Assembly: GCF_006968745.1 (NCBI RefSeq)
Contig: NZ_CP030118.1
Location: 3,918,674 to 3,982,673, forward strand
Reading direction: 5' to 3'
Source: Brasilonema sennae CENA114
GTDB taxonomy: Bacteria > Cyanobacteriota > Cyanobacteriia > Cyanobacteriales > Nostocaceae
Length of the DNA: 64,000 bases
The position numbers and the translations under genes are program-made. The notes under the pieces are model-generated. The model did not search any database, had not been told where the DNA came from, and saw only the letters and a program-made list of their open reading frames with translations. Position 1 is the first letter of the stretch. Each line of letters opens with the position of its first letter. Below, piece by piece: positions 9,600-19,910 of this stretch.

Positions 9600-9755
9600 G
9601 TTCTACAGTATACGCTGCGATCAGCGCCGGCTGACGCCACGCCTTACTCACCAGTCGCCTAAGAGGTCACAAAGCGCCTCCTTTTGGACAAATCTGACCA
9701 GTTGCTGTCCAGTTGGAAACTTACTTGGTGCTGTAGGATCACAAATGACAAACCA
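9600..9755. repeat. GC-rich dispersed repeat fragment between wzc-like gene and GT4
   Basis: A block around 9610-9680 carries the ACGCCACGCCTTACTCACCAGTCGCC-type wording seen in several other gaps in this window. No credible gene was seen in the gap. Confidence 0.45.
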
Positions 9756-10946
9756 CTATTTTTTCCCCATAACCTCCGCAAGTCCAGTTTGGTTTTGTTG
9801 GTAAATACGTACTGGTTCGGGGGAGGTAATAAGTGTTGTATAGAGTTTTAGGGTTTCGTTCGTGATGTGATCCCAGCTGTAATTCAGTTGTACATGTTTT
9901 TTTGCATGTACAGCCATTGCTCTTAATTCTTCTGGGTGATCTATTGCCCAGTTTAAAGTGCGAGTTAAAGAGTTGAGGTTTCCAGCTTCAAACAATTTTC
10001 CGCGACCTCCACTAATTAATTGCTTGTGAGGTGCGATGTCGCTTGCAACAACTGGTATCTCTTCCTCCATCGCCTCTAACATTGCTAGAGGTAGTCCTTC
10101 TAGATTAGAGGGAAGGACAAATAACCCTGCTCCTCGGACAATTTCCCAAAGACGTCGTCCCCTCAGTTCGCCTGCAAAGACAATATTTGGATTATTTGCG
10201 ACCTTTTGTAATAGTTGTGAAGTGAATGATTTCGTATCGCTCACACCACCAGCTAAAACAAGTTTCCATCCAGGAGGATTCAAAGCACTAAAGGCGTCAA
10301 CTAACAAGTCAGGACATTTTTCTGGTACGAGTCTACCCAAAAAGACAATATAGCGCTTTTGCTCAAGACCTAATTGAGTACCGTAACCAAAATTGGGATC
10401 AGATTCACCATACCTGGCTGGGGCGTTGGGGATGTAGACTGTGTCCCGATCATAAGTTTGTGAAAAGTAGGTTTGGAGGACATTAGACACGACGATCAGT
10501 CCGTGAGCGAAACGAACTGCAGCCTTCTCTCCCATTTGAATCACGCGAGTTGAAAAACTCCCCCACTTAGCACGTTGCCAATCTAAACCTTGACAGGTTA
10601 CGACAACCTTTGCACTATTGATAAGTTTTGGTAAACAAGTGAATAGAGATGGACCAAGAGCGTGAAAATGAATGATATCGTATTTTGTGGTGGAAGCTGC
10701 TAGTGCTCCTAGTGCTGACGTCACAAAAGCATCCACTCCTCTTAAACCGAAACCAGGTAAGGAGATAACTTGGACGCCCTGATAGTCGTAACGGTCTTGC
10801 CAGGAACTGTCCGTATAAGAGGAGCGGGCAAATAAATCAACAGAGTGTCCTTGTTTGACCATACGAGGATACACTTCTGCGCAGTAATGCTCAATGCCGC
10901 CCTGTTTGGGAGGTAGACCTTTTGCACCAATGACAGCAATTTTCAT
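9756..10946 (-). CDS. Glycosyltransferase family 4
   Basis: This 396-aa GT-B protein starts MKIAVIGAKGLPPKQGGIEH; the KGLPPKQGGIE loop is typical of the DUF1972/rhamnosyltransferase-like branch. HFHALGPSLF and VVTCQGLDWQRAKWG follow in the acceptor domain. The donor domain has FLGRLVPEKCPDLLVDAF (about 198-215) and the retaining GT4 motif LEGLPLAMLEAMEEEIPVVAS (about 281-301) with its two glutamates seven residues apart. It lies on the same strand upstream of the Wzc-like kinase and probably contributes one linkage of the repeat unit. A rhamnosyl donor is possible from the family resemblance but is not shown. Confidence 0.85.
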   Translation of the reverse strand: MKIAVIGAKGLPPKQGGIEHYCAEVYPRMVKQGHSVDLFARSSYTDSSWQDRYDYQGVQVISLPGFGLRGVDAFVTSALGALAASTTKYDIIHFHALGPSLFTCLPKLINSAKVVVTCQGLDWQRAKWGSFSTRVIQMGEKAAVRFAHGLIVVSNVLQTYFSQTYDRDTVYIPNAPARYGESDPNFGYGTQLGLEQKRYIVFLGRLVPEKCPDLLVDAFSALNPPGWKLVLAGGVSDTKSFTSQLLQKVANNPNIVFAGELRGRRLWEIVRGAGLFVLPSNLEGLPLAMLEAMEEEIPVVASDIAPHKQLISGGRGKLFEAGNLNSLTRTLNWAIDHPEELRAMAVHAKKHVQLNYSWDHITNETLKLYTTLITSPEPVRIYQQNQTGLAEVMGKK

Positions 10947-11171
10947 ACTAGTTAAGCCGTGCTTGTTTTGCGATGGAAAAGTATGTACAAATCGAAATTA
11001 AGTTACATTTTGTAACACATAAAACAACAAGAATACAGAAGATGGGAACACAAAAAATCTCTGTTTCTCTGTTTCAATTTCTGAACTCTAAAAAAGCATT
11101 GTCTCTCCCTGATAACTATAATTTTTTGTCTTTGTTTCTTTCCTAGTTTTTGTTTTGATATCACGTTGTGT

Positions 11172-12389
11172 TCAGACCGGAAGAGCAATGCTATTACGCT
11201 GTTCCCAGCGATTTAACATTTCGCTGTAAACCTGTTCAACAACCGTACTAGCTGCATAAGGCTTCGCAGTCTGCACGCAAGATTCTGTCGGATAATCTCC
11301 TGGATGTAGAAGCACTTTCCGTAAAGCATCTGCTATGCAGCTAGGCGTTCGTTGGGAACAAACAACCCCACTCTCAGCAGTTAGTAATTTTGGGGTTTCA
11401 CCACATTGAGTCGTGACGACTGGAGTCCCACTCCCAAGCGCTTCTAAAACCACCAAAGGTAGACCTTCGTATGCACTGCTGAGGACAAAAACATTGCAGA
11501 CACGATGAAGCTCTGCGAGTTGACTTTGAGTCACTGCTCCCAGCATCGTAATCTTATCTACAAGTCCTAGTCTTGCAATTTCCGCACGCATTTCTACTCC
11601 TAACTCGCCATCCCCCGCTACAAGTAGATGAATATGAGGCTCGTTTAAAGTAGCAAACGCACGTACTAGCAGAATCGGGTCTTTTTGAGGATGAAGCCTC
11701 CCAGCAAATAAAATAAAACGAGTCTGTTCATCCACACCTAGCCGAGACGCCAGTTCTCGCCTTTTAATTTCTCGTTCATCTTCTCTTAACGGGTAAAAAA
11801 TTCCATTGTCAAAAGAATTTTTGATGTACGCAATTCGGTCTTGCAAGCGAGGATAACGCTGCTTATATAGTTGCGCTGCATCAGTATTACACGAGAGAAT
11901 TTGGCTAAACTGGCGAACTAACAGACCTTCTAATGCAAAATATGCAGCTGGAAATCTTCGCCAAAGAATAGCTTTTTTATTACCAGCAGCTTGCATTTGC
12001 GTCTGTATATCATTGTGGATAAACAGAGTTTTTTCCCCCTGCCAATTAAGAGCTGCGATTGTTGGCTCTATCCTGTGAAAATGCATAAAGTCGGAAGCAA
12101 AACGATGCCCTAAAAGAGCTGCTGTATATTTTAGGGTTGTTGGAATTAAGCTTCGGACGTTATCATCTTCCAGTGTAAATAAGGGCAAAAAAGCAATTTC
12201 TCTACCTGCAAATTCTGCTTGTTGCCATTTACCAACAGGCTTTTTTGGATCAGTATTAGTTCCTACGAGTTTTACCTCAAACTGGCTGGGAGCGTATTTG
12301 ATGAATGTATTTATGAGTGTTTGTATACCTCCAATTGTGGCGTTCCAAGGATTAAATTGGTAAAATATCGTGATAACAGGTTTACGCAT
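11172..12389 (-). CDS. Glycosyltransferase family 4
   Basis: About 405 aa from the ATG at 12389 (MRKPVITIFYQFNPWNATIG). The motif GGIQTLINTFIKYAPS marks the N-terminal domain. The donor domain has FAGRLHPQKDPILLVRAFA (about 230-250) and YEGLPLVVLEALGSGTPVVTT (about 310-330), the GT4 EX7E signature. An AGGG run lies about 10 nt upstream of this ATG; a longer reading from 12407 (MCRVVP) is less likely. It is the first gene of the minus-strand polysaccharide island as far as this window shows, with 670 bp of gene-free DNA upstream that should hold the promoter. Confidence 0.85.
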   Translation of the reverse strand: MRKPVITIFYQFNPWNATIGGIQTLINTFIKYAPSQFEVKLVGTNTDPKKPVGKWQQAEFAGREIAFLPLFTLEDDNVRSLIPTTLKYTAALLGHRFASDFMHFHRIEPTIAALNWQGEKTLFIHNDIQTQMQAAGNKKAILWRRFPAAYFALEGLLVRQFSQILSCNTDAAQLYKQRYPRLQDRIAYIKNSFDNGIFYPLREDEREIKRRELASRLGVDEQTRFILFAGRLHPQKDPILLVRAFATLNEPHIHLLVAGDGELGVEMRAEIARLGLVDKITMLGAVTQSQLAELHRVCNVFVLSSAYEGLPLVVLEALGSGTPVVTTQCGETPKLLTAESGVVCSQRTPSCIADALRKVLLHPGDYPTESCVQTAKPYAASTVVEQVYSEMLNRWEQRNSIALPV

Positions 12390-13061
12390 GGGGACTACCC
12401 TGCACAACTTTTGTACAAGAAATCAAATGTTTTTCAATTGTCAAAAAGCACTCAAAAACTTTAAATATATCCTCCTACACACTAAAGAATTTGAGCGTTT
12501 TTGTATTCCTCCAATAGTCATAATCAAGTGGCTGAGATATCAGTATCATCTTGGCATATTGTAAGATTTATAACCACTGCCGTACAAACACAGAAAAAGT
12601 TTTTTACCTTCAAAAAAGGTACATAATTTCTATGTGATTTTTACACTTAAATTGAATTACATTTATCAAATAGTAATATTTCTGAAGCCAATTTTTACTG
12701 CAAAAATCTGAACTTTATCAAATCTTTATAATGATTGTATAAATTTTACACGACTGCTATCAACATTATGGTATGCTGTTTTCTTTATACACTTATGAAA
12801 AAAGAAGACAAAATTTACAGCAACTTAATAAATCTAATTGTAAAAAAAAGGACGTTTTGAACTCTGTCTACGCCCAAATGTGAAAAGATGCTTGAAGAAA
12901 GCAGAAATATTCAAAGCAGTTATTGTGAAGGTCAGAGCATGAGTGGAGAATTCAAACTCCCACTCAAAGTATTGACCACCAAATCTGCGGTTTAGTGGTC
13001 AATAGTAAGCAATATTGGCTACCCCATAGAATCAGTAAACACTGAAGCGCTGTTATATCTG
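12390..13061. other. Gene-free AT-rich gap with a hairpin
   Basis: No convincing gene. At 12970-13004, TATTGACCAC and GTGGTCAATA form a 10-bp stem (plus AAA/TTT inside) 58 nt past the stop of the aminopeptidase gene. It may end that transcript, although no T-run follows. The AT-rich part at 12480-12800 is a plausible promoter area for the GT4 gene; no clear consensus was identified. Confidence 0.4.
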
Positions 13062-15686
13062 TTACGGCTTAGATTTTGCTTCTAAGTTTTCTAAGCGGCT
13101 TCTGAGTTCTTGGTTTTGTTGTTTAAGTTGGTCAAGTTCAGAACGTAACTGACGAAGCGCTTTTTCGGAACCAATGTTGGTTTGCACCTTGGAAATCTCT
13201 TCCTCAGCGTAGCGACGTACGCGCCCATCTGGTGTTTGGTCAGCCAAAGCTTGCAAAATTCCGATTGCTTTGGCGATTTCCATTTGTCCAAGGGCTGCGA
13301 CTACTGCTATTTGAGTTAAAAAGAATGTTTCGTTGGAAATTTCTGTCAATCGCTCTAAAACCCGTTCCACATTCGCACTATTTTGACCAACAGAAATCTT
13401 TCCAAGAGCACGAATTGCGGCTAAACGCAAGGGTTGTGGTACACCAAGGTGGGTGTATTCCATGAGGAGATTTAAAGCGGCTTCTGAGGTTTTGAGTTCG
13501 CCAAGAGCTGCGATCGCACCACTGCGTACGACCTCATTCCAACCCGCCTTCTCTTCCAAAACGGATTTTAGCAGCTTGATTACCTTTGCTTCCTTTGGTT
13601 TATCTTCTGTTGTCCCAGCCGCTATGACTCCTACAGCACGAGTTGCTGTGGCTTCTACATAGTAGCTAGGATCGCCTACCTCCAACAGTTCTTTCAACAC
13701 CTTATAGCTTTCATGAGTTTTGACCTTTCCAAGTGCTTCCACCACAGCACGGCGCACGTATGAACTCTCATCCTTTAAACCAACAACCAACTCATCAAAG
13801 ACTTGATCAAGCTTGATTTCTGCGAGTTGTTTAGCCACCTCGACGCGTACACCCCAGAAGGGTTCATTTTTGAGTGCAGCAGACAGCGTTTTTAGGGCTT
13901 TATTACCGCCTTTTTTCGCCAAAGCTTCCGCTGCTAGGATGCGGGAGATAGGGTTGGGATCAAATTCCAACTGCGCTTTCAATTCTGGTAGTGGGTATTC
14001 CAGAGACACCGTTTTCAGGTAGTGATTCCCCACATCAAAGCTGATAAATTGAGGTTTTTGCTCTAGAGGGAAGTAGAAGCTTTGTTCGTGTTCATTCACT
14101 CGTACTGTAAAAGTTTTAAGGTCACAAGATCTAGTCTGTGAAGCAGTCAAAGAGGAAGTCTCGGAGTCTGGTTGTTGGACGTACCCAAAACCGATAGGGA
14201 TTTTTAAGTCAAATAAATCGCTGTTATTTCCGACACTTGCTTGAGTTTGAGTCACGGTTATCTTAGCCAGCTTGGTATCAGAATCCCAGGAGTAAGCGAC
14301 TTTAAAATCAGGATGACCACCGCGATAAACATACTGGTCAAAAAGAAATAACAGATTGCGCCCACTTGCTTTTTCAATCGCCCGTAGTAAATCAACTGTT
14401 TCCACAGTTTTGTGGGCATTATCCCGTACAAATGTCTGAATTGCTTTCCAAAACAGTTCTTCGCCCAATTGGGTCCGAATCATGTGATAAACACATGACC
14501 CTTTCTCGTAGATGTGACGGTCATAAAGTTCAATCGCTTCCCGGTAAACATGAGTGACCATTGGACGGCGATAGCGACTACTATCTTCAGCTAAATAACT
14601 ACGAGCTTCCTGTAAACGATAGTATATGGCTTCTTGAGCACCGTACTCATGCTCTGTCCACATAACTTCGGAGTAAGAAGCCATCCCCTCCTTGATCCAA
14701 GCATGAGACCAGTGCTTAATCACCAACAAATCACCAAACCATTGGTGCGCTAGTTCGTGGACAACCAAGCTTTCTGTGTTGCGGTTATCTAATGCTGCTT
14801 TTTCATCTAGCAAACATCTATCGGTTAACAGTGTTGCAGATGTATTTTCCATTCCTCCAAAGATGAAGTCGTCAACACAGACTTGAGCGTATTTAGGGTA
14901 AGGGTATGGATAGCCATATTTTTCGCTCAAAAACTCTATCATCTGCGGAGTTTTGCCCATACTACGTTTGGCATCTTCTTCGCGACCTTTTTCAACGTAG
15001 TAGGTGACGGGTATTGTGTTCCACTCATCACGAATTTCGGCAAAATCACCAACTGCTAAAGTCATTAAGTAGGTCGGATGAACTTGCTGCTGTGACCAGT
15101 GGTAGATTTTGTCGTTACCAAGTTCATCTGTAGCAATAAGTTCCCCGTTAGAAATTGCTATCAAGGGTTTGGGGACGCGGATGCGAATTTCGGAAGTAGA
15201 AAGTTGTCCAGGGTAGTCAAAGCAAGGGAACCAAAAGCGGGAGTCTTCGTCTTCTCCTTGAGTCCAAACTTGGGAGGGTTTATGAGGATAGTGTTTGTCG
15301 CTTTGGATAAAGTACAAACCGCGTTGTGGTTTGTCTGCTGAGTAATCGATCGCAATGACAATGGACTTGTCAACTTGTGTAGGTGGTTCGAGTTGGATAG
15401 ATAACTGTTGTCCATCGTAGTCAAAGTTTTGCGTTTTTCCATCCACTTGTACTGATTCGATACCTAAGTTGACAGCATCTAAATTTAAACGGTCAATACC
15501 GTCGCGGATTGGTTTAAGTGTTATGCTACAACGACCTTGGTATTTTTTGTTAACGATATCCAAACTGAGGTCTAAAAAAATATGCTCTACAAGTCCCGGA
15601 TGATCTGGATTGTAATGCGGTTTTGCCCCAGGTAACTCAAAAGTTTTATACTGTGTTTTTTCTGTATCAAAAAAATGTTGTGACAT
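13062..15686 (-). CDS. M1 family zinc aminopeptidase with C-terminal HEAT-like repeats
   Basis: This 874-aa protein matches gluzincin aminopeptidases (PepN/LTA4H-like), which remove N-terminal residues from peptides in the cytoplasm. The substrate-binding GGMEN is at residues 278-282. The zinc site HELAH is at 310-314, with the third ligand Glu at 333, so the HExxH-18-E spacing is intact. A downstream catalytic Tyr is expected in the region of YDRHIYEKGS. From about residue 590 to 840 there are helical repeats of HEAT type (VRRAVVEALGKV, AIAALGELK, AAIRALGKI), and a short coiled coil ends the protein (LRSELDQLKQQNQELRSRL). No signal peptide is visible. It stands alone on its strand. Confidence 0.92.
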   Translation of the reverse strand: MSQHFFDTEKTQYKTFELPGAKPHYNPDHPGLVEHIFLDLSLDIVNKKYQGRCSITLKPIRDGIDRLNLDAVNLGIESVQVDGKTQNFDYDGQQLSIQLEPPTQVDKSIVIAIDYSADKPQRGLYFIQSDKHYPHKPSQVWTQGEDEDSRFWFPCFDYPGQLSTSEIRIRVPKPLIAISNGELIATDELGNDKIYHWSQQQVHPTYLMTLAVGDFAEIRDEWNTIPVTYYVEKGREEDAKRSMGKTPQMIEFLSEKYGYPYPYPKYAQVCVDDFIFGGMENTSATLLTDRCLLDEKAALDNRNTESLVVHELAHQWFGDLLVIKHWSHAWIKEGMASYSEVMWTEHEYGAQEAIYYRLQEARSYLAEDSSRYRRPMVTHVYREAIELYDRHIYEKGSCVYHMIRTQLGEELFWKAIQTFVRDNAHKTVETVDLLRAIEKASGRNLLFLFDQYVYRGGHPDFKVAYSWDSDTKLAKITVTQTQASVGNNSDLFDLKIPIGFGYVQQPDSETSSLTASQTRSCDLKTFTVRVNEHEQSFYFPLEQKPQFISFDVGNHYLKTVSLEYPLPELKAQLEFDPNPISRILAAEALAKKGGNKALKTLSAALKNEPFWGVRVEVAKQLAEIKLDQVFDELVVGLKDESSYVRRAVVEALGKVKTHESYKVLKELLEVGDPSYYVEATATRAVGVIAAGTTEDKPKEAKVIKLLKSVLEEKAGWNEVVRSGAIAALGELKTSEAALNLLMEYTHLGVPQPLRLAAIRALGKISVGQNSANVERVLERLTEISNETFFLTQIAVVAALGQMEIAKAIGILQALADQTPDGRVRRYAEEEISKVQTNIGSEKALRQLRSELDQLKQQNQELRSRLENLEAKSKP

Positions 15687-16130
15687 TGATGTTTACTGAA
15701 TCTTGGTAACCCTGAAAATTCCTTATGAATGTTGTAAGGAAAAACAGCTTGATCGCGTGTTATCCCTATGTCAACTTAGGATACACCCTAAACATTTTGT
15801 ACACTGTTGTCATTGAACATACAGTGTTTTGCCCCTAAGCAATTTAAATTCTGTAATAATATCCTGATGGTTTTATATAGCTTAGAATAGCTTGTTACCA
15901 CCAAAAGGTATATATTTTTCAGATAAAGAACAATATCATTTGTGGATTTGTTCTTGACGCTTTTGAAGTACTACTTAGATCGCTATTATACTCATATTTT
16001 TTCCGATTGACAATCTGATCACTAAATCGTGATAAATAGCGTGCAGCCTTGTTTAGTGAATCCGCAAAATCCACAATGACATTCTTACTAAGATCTAGGA
16101 TAATTCGTTGAGCAAAAGGGAACATTTACA

Positions 16131-17801
16131 ATGCCCGAAAGTCGGTCAAAATTTATAATTCCTGCTGTTAGTACTGCCGTAGTTGTGGCAGGAGGAATAG
16201 CAGCGTATATGTATTTGAAGGGTGGTCCCTCTGGAGATATTTCTGATGTTTTGGGCGCTGCTAAAATCGTGCCAGATGAAGCAATTTTGGCAACTTACAT
16301 TTCTACTGAGCCAAAAGTTTGGGCAAAGTTAGAGCAATTTGGCACTCCTGAAGCACAACAGATAGTCGCACAAAATTTGGAGAACTTCAAGAAAAAACTG
16401 TCTACTGATAGCAATATTTCTTACGAACAAGATTTAAAACCTTGGGTTGGTGGTGTTATGGTTGCCATGCTACCCTCAAGTCCAGCAAAACCTGTTGCAC
16501 AGAATACTCTGCAAGCAGCACAGGAACCTAAAATTTTGGTGGTAGTGGGAATCAAAGATAAATTGGGTGCCTTGAATTTTGCTAATAAATTGAAGGCACA
16601 AAAAGAAGTCAAAGTAGAGGAAACTGACTACAAAGGCGAAAAAATCATAGAAACAACTGGTAAGAATGATCACAATTATACTGCTGTTTTAAATACGACT
16701 TATGTTGTCATTGCTCCGGAAAAGCAATCTGTAGAGCACGCAATTGACACTTACAAAGGTGAACCTTCCTTTGCAAGTAAAGAAGGTGCAAACAATATGT
16801 TAACAAGAGGTGTCAATGTAGACAACACCCTGGCGCAAATTTATGTACCGGATTATCGCAGCATGGTACAGCAATTAATAACCGCAAATCCGAACGCCAC
16901 GCCGATTTCTCCAGAAAGCATGAAGCAGTTAAAGCAGATGAAATCTATGGTGGCGAATGTAGGAATTGATAATACGGGTGTGCGGATGAAAGCCATTGCC
17001 AAGTTAGACCCAGAATTGGTCAAATATCAGTATGAAAACAGTTCTGCTGATGTGGTATCTCAATTTCCTGCTGATACAATCGCCATGTTGAGCGGAAAAG
17101 GGATCAGCAACTGGTGGTCAGCGCTTGTGCAACAATCAAAAGATACTCCTGAGTTGAAGCTTACGCTTGAACAAGCTCGATCGCAACTGAAATTAGTCAA
17201 TATTGACCTGGATAAAGAAATTTTCGGGTGGATGGATGGAGAATTCGGTTTTGCTGCTATTCCATCAAATCAAGGTGTGTTGGCGCAGATTGGTTTTGGG
17301 GGAGCGTTAGTTTTCCACACAAGCGATCGCAAAATGGCTCAAAGCACTCTCAACAAACTGGATGACTTTGTTAAAGCACAATCAGTCAATGTAGCAAAAA
17401 GAAACATCGGCGGTAAAGAAGTCACAGAATGGCTGATTCCTCAACAAGGAGCTTTATTAGCACACGGGTGGCTAGATAATAACTCCGTATTTGTCACTAT
17501 TGGTGGTCCTATAGCTGAGACTCTAGCAGATCGTAAAGGTGAGTCTTTACAAGGTAGCAACAATTTCAAAGCTGTTACTAGCACTCTCCAAAGGCCTAAC
17601 GGTGGATATTTTTACTTAGATATGGACAAAACCGTACCTCTGTTAAATCGTCTTGCCACTGCACAACAGCAGCCGATGACTCCCGAGACAAGTGCGATCA
17701 TAAGTTCCATTCGTGGTTTGGGTTTGACCGCTACTAGCCCCGACAAAACAACTACCGAAGTTGAGATGTTGCTTGCACTCAAGCCGAAAAATGGGAATTA
17801 G
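16131..17801 (+). CDS. DUF3352 domain-containing protein
   Basis: This 556-aa protein has an N-terminal membrane anchor or signal (about residues 8-29, FIIPAVSTAVVVAGGIAAYMY). A large soluble region follows, including KIVPDEAILATYISTEPKVW and FGTPEAQQIVAQNLENF, wording I recognise from cyanobacterial DUF3352 proteins. The function of this family is unknown; the anchor suggests it faces the periplasm or thylakoid lumen. GGGAAC lies about 10 nt before the ATG. It diverges from the aminopeptidase gene across a 444-bp gap in which I see no gene. It ends with LALKPKNGN. Confidence 0.75.
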   Translation: MPESRSKFIIPAVSTAVVVAGGIAAYMYLKGGPSGDISDVLGAAKIVPDEAILATYISTEPKVWAKLEQFGTPEAQQIVAQNLENFKKKLSTDSNISYEQDLKPWVGGVMVAMLPSSPAKPVAQNTLQAAQEPKILVVVGIKDKLGALNFANKLKAQKEVKVEETDYKGEKIIETTGKNDHNYTAVLNTTYVVIAPEKQSVEHAIDTYKGEPSFASKEGANNMLTRGVNVDNTLAQIYVPDYRSMVQQLITANPNATPISPESMKQLKQMKSMVANVGIDNTGVRMKAIAKLDPELVKYQYENSSADVVSQFPADTIAMLSGKGISNWWSALVQQSKDTPELKLTLEQARSQLKLVNIDLDKEIFGWMDGEFGFAAIPSNQGVLAQIGFGGALVFHTSDRKMAQSTLNKLDDFVKAQSVNVAKRNIGGKEVTEWLIPQQGALLAHGWLDNNSVFVTIGGPIAETLADRKGESLQGSNNFKAVTSTLQRPNGGYFYLDMDKTVPLLNRLATAQQQPMTPETSAIISSIRGLGLTATSPDKTTTEVEMLLALKPKNGN

Positions 17802-17942
17802 GAGGACTGGTAATTCACCTGTGTACATCTGGTGTTGATCTGGTGGTTCTCACTTCTAAATACATACTTCTGCAATATGATTCATATAGACAGGCTTTCT
17901 CCTGATTGCAAAGGTAGACAATTCATTTGATCAACATTAGTG

Positions 17943-18857
17943 ATGAACACGGCTGTAAAAAATACTCCTGGATTAGCTTCGCGTTTTGTAAATGGCGTTC
18001 TGGCAATCAAGCCTTTAGCCAGTTTAGCCAAGCATCAAGCTAGGCAAATGATGATTAAACGCGCTAAGAAAATAGGGGTGAATTGGCTCGAAGAAGCACA
18101 AACCCTACAAGCGCGTAATTGGCAAGCTGACTTCGCTAAAGTACAAAATCCCCAAGTTACTTACCCAGAATACTACTTCCGCCCATTCCACGCTTACGAA
18201 ACAGGAAATCTCAGTTGGGAAGCTGCGTTGGAATTTGAAGTTGCTGCCCGCACCGTCCACGCTGGAATTTGGCGGGATGCTGGGGCAAAGGGTGATCCCA
18301 TGCTGCGCCAAAGTTACCATGAGATCATCAAACAGCAAATTCCCCAAGAACCACAAGACATTCTAGACATGGCATGCGGTGTGGGTTTGAGTACTTTTGC
18401 TCTACAAAAAGTTTATCCTGATGCCAAAATTACGGGTTTAGACTTATCTCCCTACTTCTTAGCCGTTGCTCACTACCGTAGTGAGCAGCACCATGCTAAT
18501 GTTAACTGGATTCATGCGGCTGCTGAATCTACTGGGCTACCAGATGCCTCGTTTGATTTAATTTCCATTTTTCTGATGTGCCACGAACTGCCTCAAGCAG
18601 CAACTCAACAGATTTTTGCTGAAGCCAGACGCCTACTGCGTCCGGGTGGACATCTGGCAATTATGGATATGAATCCCAAATCTGAAATTTACAAGAAGAT
18701 GCCGCCTTACATTTTGACGCTGCTCAAAAGCACTGAACCGTATCTTGATGAATATTTTACGTTGGATATTGAGCAAGTGATTGTAGAGGCGGGGTTTAAA
18801 ACTCCCACCATCACTCCTAACAGTCCCCGTCACCGCACTATTATTGCTCAAGCGTAA
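17943..18857 (+). CDS. Class I SAM-dependent methyltransferase
   Basis: About 304 aa. The SAM-binding fold has motif I ILDMACGVGLSTFAL (about 139-153), the acidic end of strand 2 (TGLDLSPYFL) and the later motifs ASFDLISIFLMCHELP and RLLRPGGHLAIMDMNPKS. The roughly 130 residues before the fold are typical of a group of cyanobacterial methyltransferases of unknown substrate. A GTG at 17940 directly precedes the ATG used here. The gene ends 8 nt before the PrsW gene, so the two may be co-transcribed. The substrate (small molecule, lipid or quinone) cannot be decided. Confidence 0.82.
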   Translation: MNTAVKNTPGLASRFVNGVLAIKPLASLAKHQARQMMIKRAKKIGVNWLEEAQTLQARNWQADFAKVQNPQVTYPEYYFRPFHAYETGNLSWEAALEFEVAARTVHAGIWRDAGAKGDPMLRQSYHEIIKQQIPQEPQDILDMACGVGLSTFALQKVYPDAKITGLDLSPYFLAVAHYRSEQHHANVNWIHAAAESTGLPDASFDLISIFLMCHELPQAATQQIFAEARRLLRPGGHLAIMDMNPKSEIYKKMPPYILTLLKSTEPYLDEYFTLDIEQVIVEAGFKTPTITPNSPRHRTIIAQA

Positions 18858-18865
18858 AGACGTAA

Positions 18866-19828
18866 ATGCTACGTTCCTACATGGAATTGTTGTGCGCAGT
18901 CATACCACCGCTACTACTTCTGCTTTACTACTATTACCGCATCCCTTCTGCCCCTTCTTTGATGCGGCTGCTGTTTTTCTTTGTGTTAGGAGCAATATCT
19001 GGTATTCTTGCTCTGGCGTTGGAAGGGGTTTTTGAAACAGTCGCCAACAATGTTGTTGACTGGGAAAGAATGCAGCGTGTTTTCCCAGGTGTTGTTGTGC
19101 GACAACTTATAGAAGTCGGTCCTGTAGAAGAAACCTGTAAGCTGGTAGCGGTGATTGTCCCAACTTACCTTTTCCAACCTCGATACCGATTTCGCCCCAC
19201 TTCTGTTTTTCTATTTACCATAGCGGTTGCCCTTGGATTCACTGCCCAAGAGAATTGGATTTACCTTTCTCACGACACGGCACCAATTTTTGAGCGAATT
19301 ATCAGCACACCAATTCATGCCATGTTTTCTGCCCCTTGGGGGTATGTCCTGGCAATATGTATTAGCGAAAACATTTCTTTGTATGGATATCGGCAGTTTT
19401 TGCCTGCTGCTTGGCTCAATGCTGTGATTTGTCATGGTTTAGTAAATGTTCTATCTATGAGCGATCGCTATCCAATACCACTAAATTTGCTCAATTATGG
19501 CTTGTTCCCGTTTCTGTTGTGGATGTTTTGGCGACTACAGCAGTTACTGCGAAGGGTGCAAGGCGAACTTCCAATCATGCTGATCTCTGGATACACACCT
19601 AAACAGCGCTTCCAACAACGTATCAAAGTGCTGTTAGCTTTGTTGCTGGCTGGAAATGCTCTTTTTGGGCTATTTCTTTTAGTCAAAAGTCTGAGCTTGT
19701 TGAATATATCTCAGCTTTTTGACCGTGATGTTGTGTCATTTATACTTAGCCGCTTATTGCTAAATGCTGGTTTTGGACTTGTAGCATGGGTGATTTATAC
19801 CTCTTTGCGACGTTCAGCACGTGAGTAA
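18866..19828 (+). CDS. PrsW-family intramembrane metalloprotease
   Basis: This 320-aa protein has about eight membrane helices. The PrsW signature GPVEETCKLVAVIVPTYL (about 89-106) supplies the E-E-x-x-K motif; FTIAVALGFTAQENWIYL and STPIHAMFSAPWGYVLA supply the later conserved Glu and His. PrsW of Bacillus cleaves an anti-sigma factor (site-1 protease); whether that holds here is inference. It lies 8 nt after the methyltransferase. A second PrsW domain, fused to an FHA domain, lies 3.5 kb downstream (22359-23636). The C-terminal helices (LLLAGNALFGLFLLVKSL, FGLVAWVIY) follow a basic linker. Confidence 0.82.
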   Translation: MLRSYMELLCAVIPPLLLLLYYYYRIPSAPSLMRLLFFFVLGAISGILALALEGVFETVANNVVDWERMQRVFPGVVVRQLIEVGPVEETCKLVAVIVPTYLFQPRYRFRPTSVFLFTIAVALGFTAQENWIYLSHDTAPIFERIISTPIHAMFSAPWGYVLAICISENISLYGYRQFLPAAWLNAVICHGLVNVLSMSDRYPIPLNLLNYGLFPFLLWMFWRLQQLLRRVQGELPIMLISGYTPKQRFQQRIKVLLALLLAGNALFGLFLLVKSLSLLNISQLFDRDVVSFILSRLLLNAGFGLVAWVIYTSLRRSARE

Positions 19829-19910
19829 CCCAAGCAAATAGCCCCCAACTTAATTACTGTTTATCAGCTAACTTGTCATAACGCCATCAAAAAAAGGATA
19901 TATAATACTT

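Noticed and set aside
15919..16125. 68-codon minus-strand frame upstream of the DUF3352 gene (with RIILDLSKNVIVDF, slightly STAS-like)
   Set aside because: Too short, no ribosome-binding site seen, the rest does not fit a STAS domain, and it lies in the probable promoter of the divergent genes.
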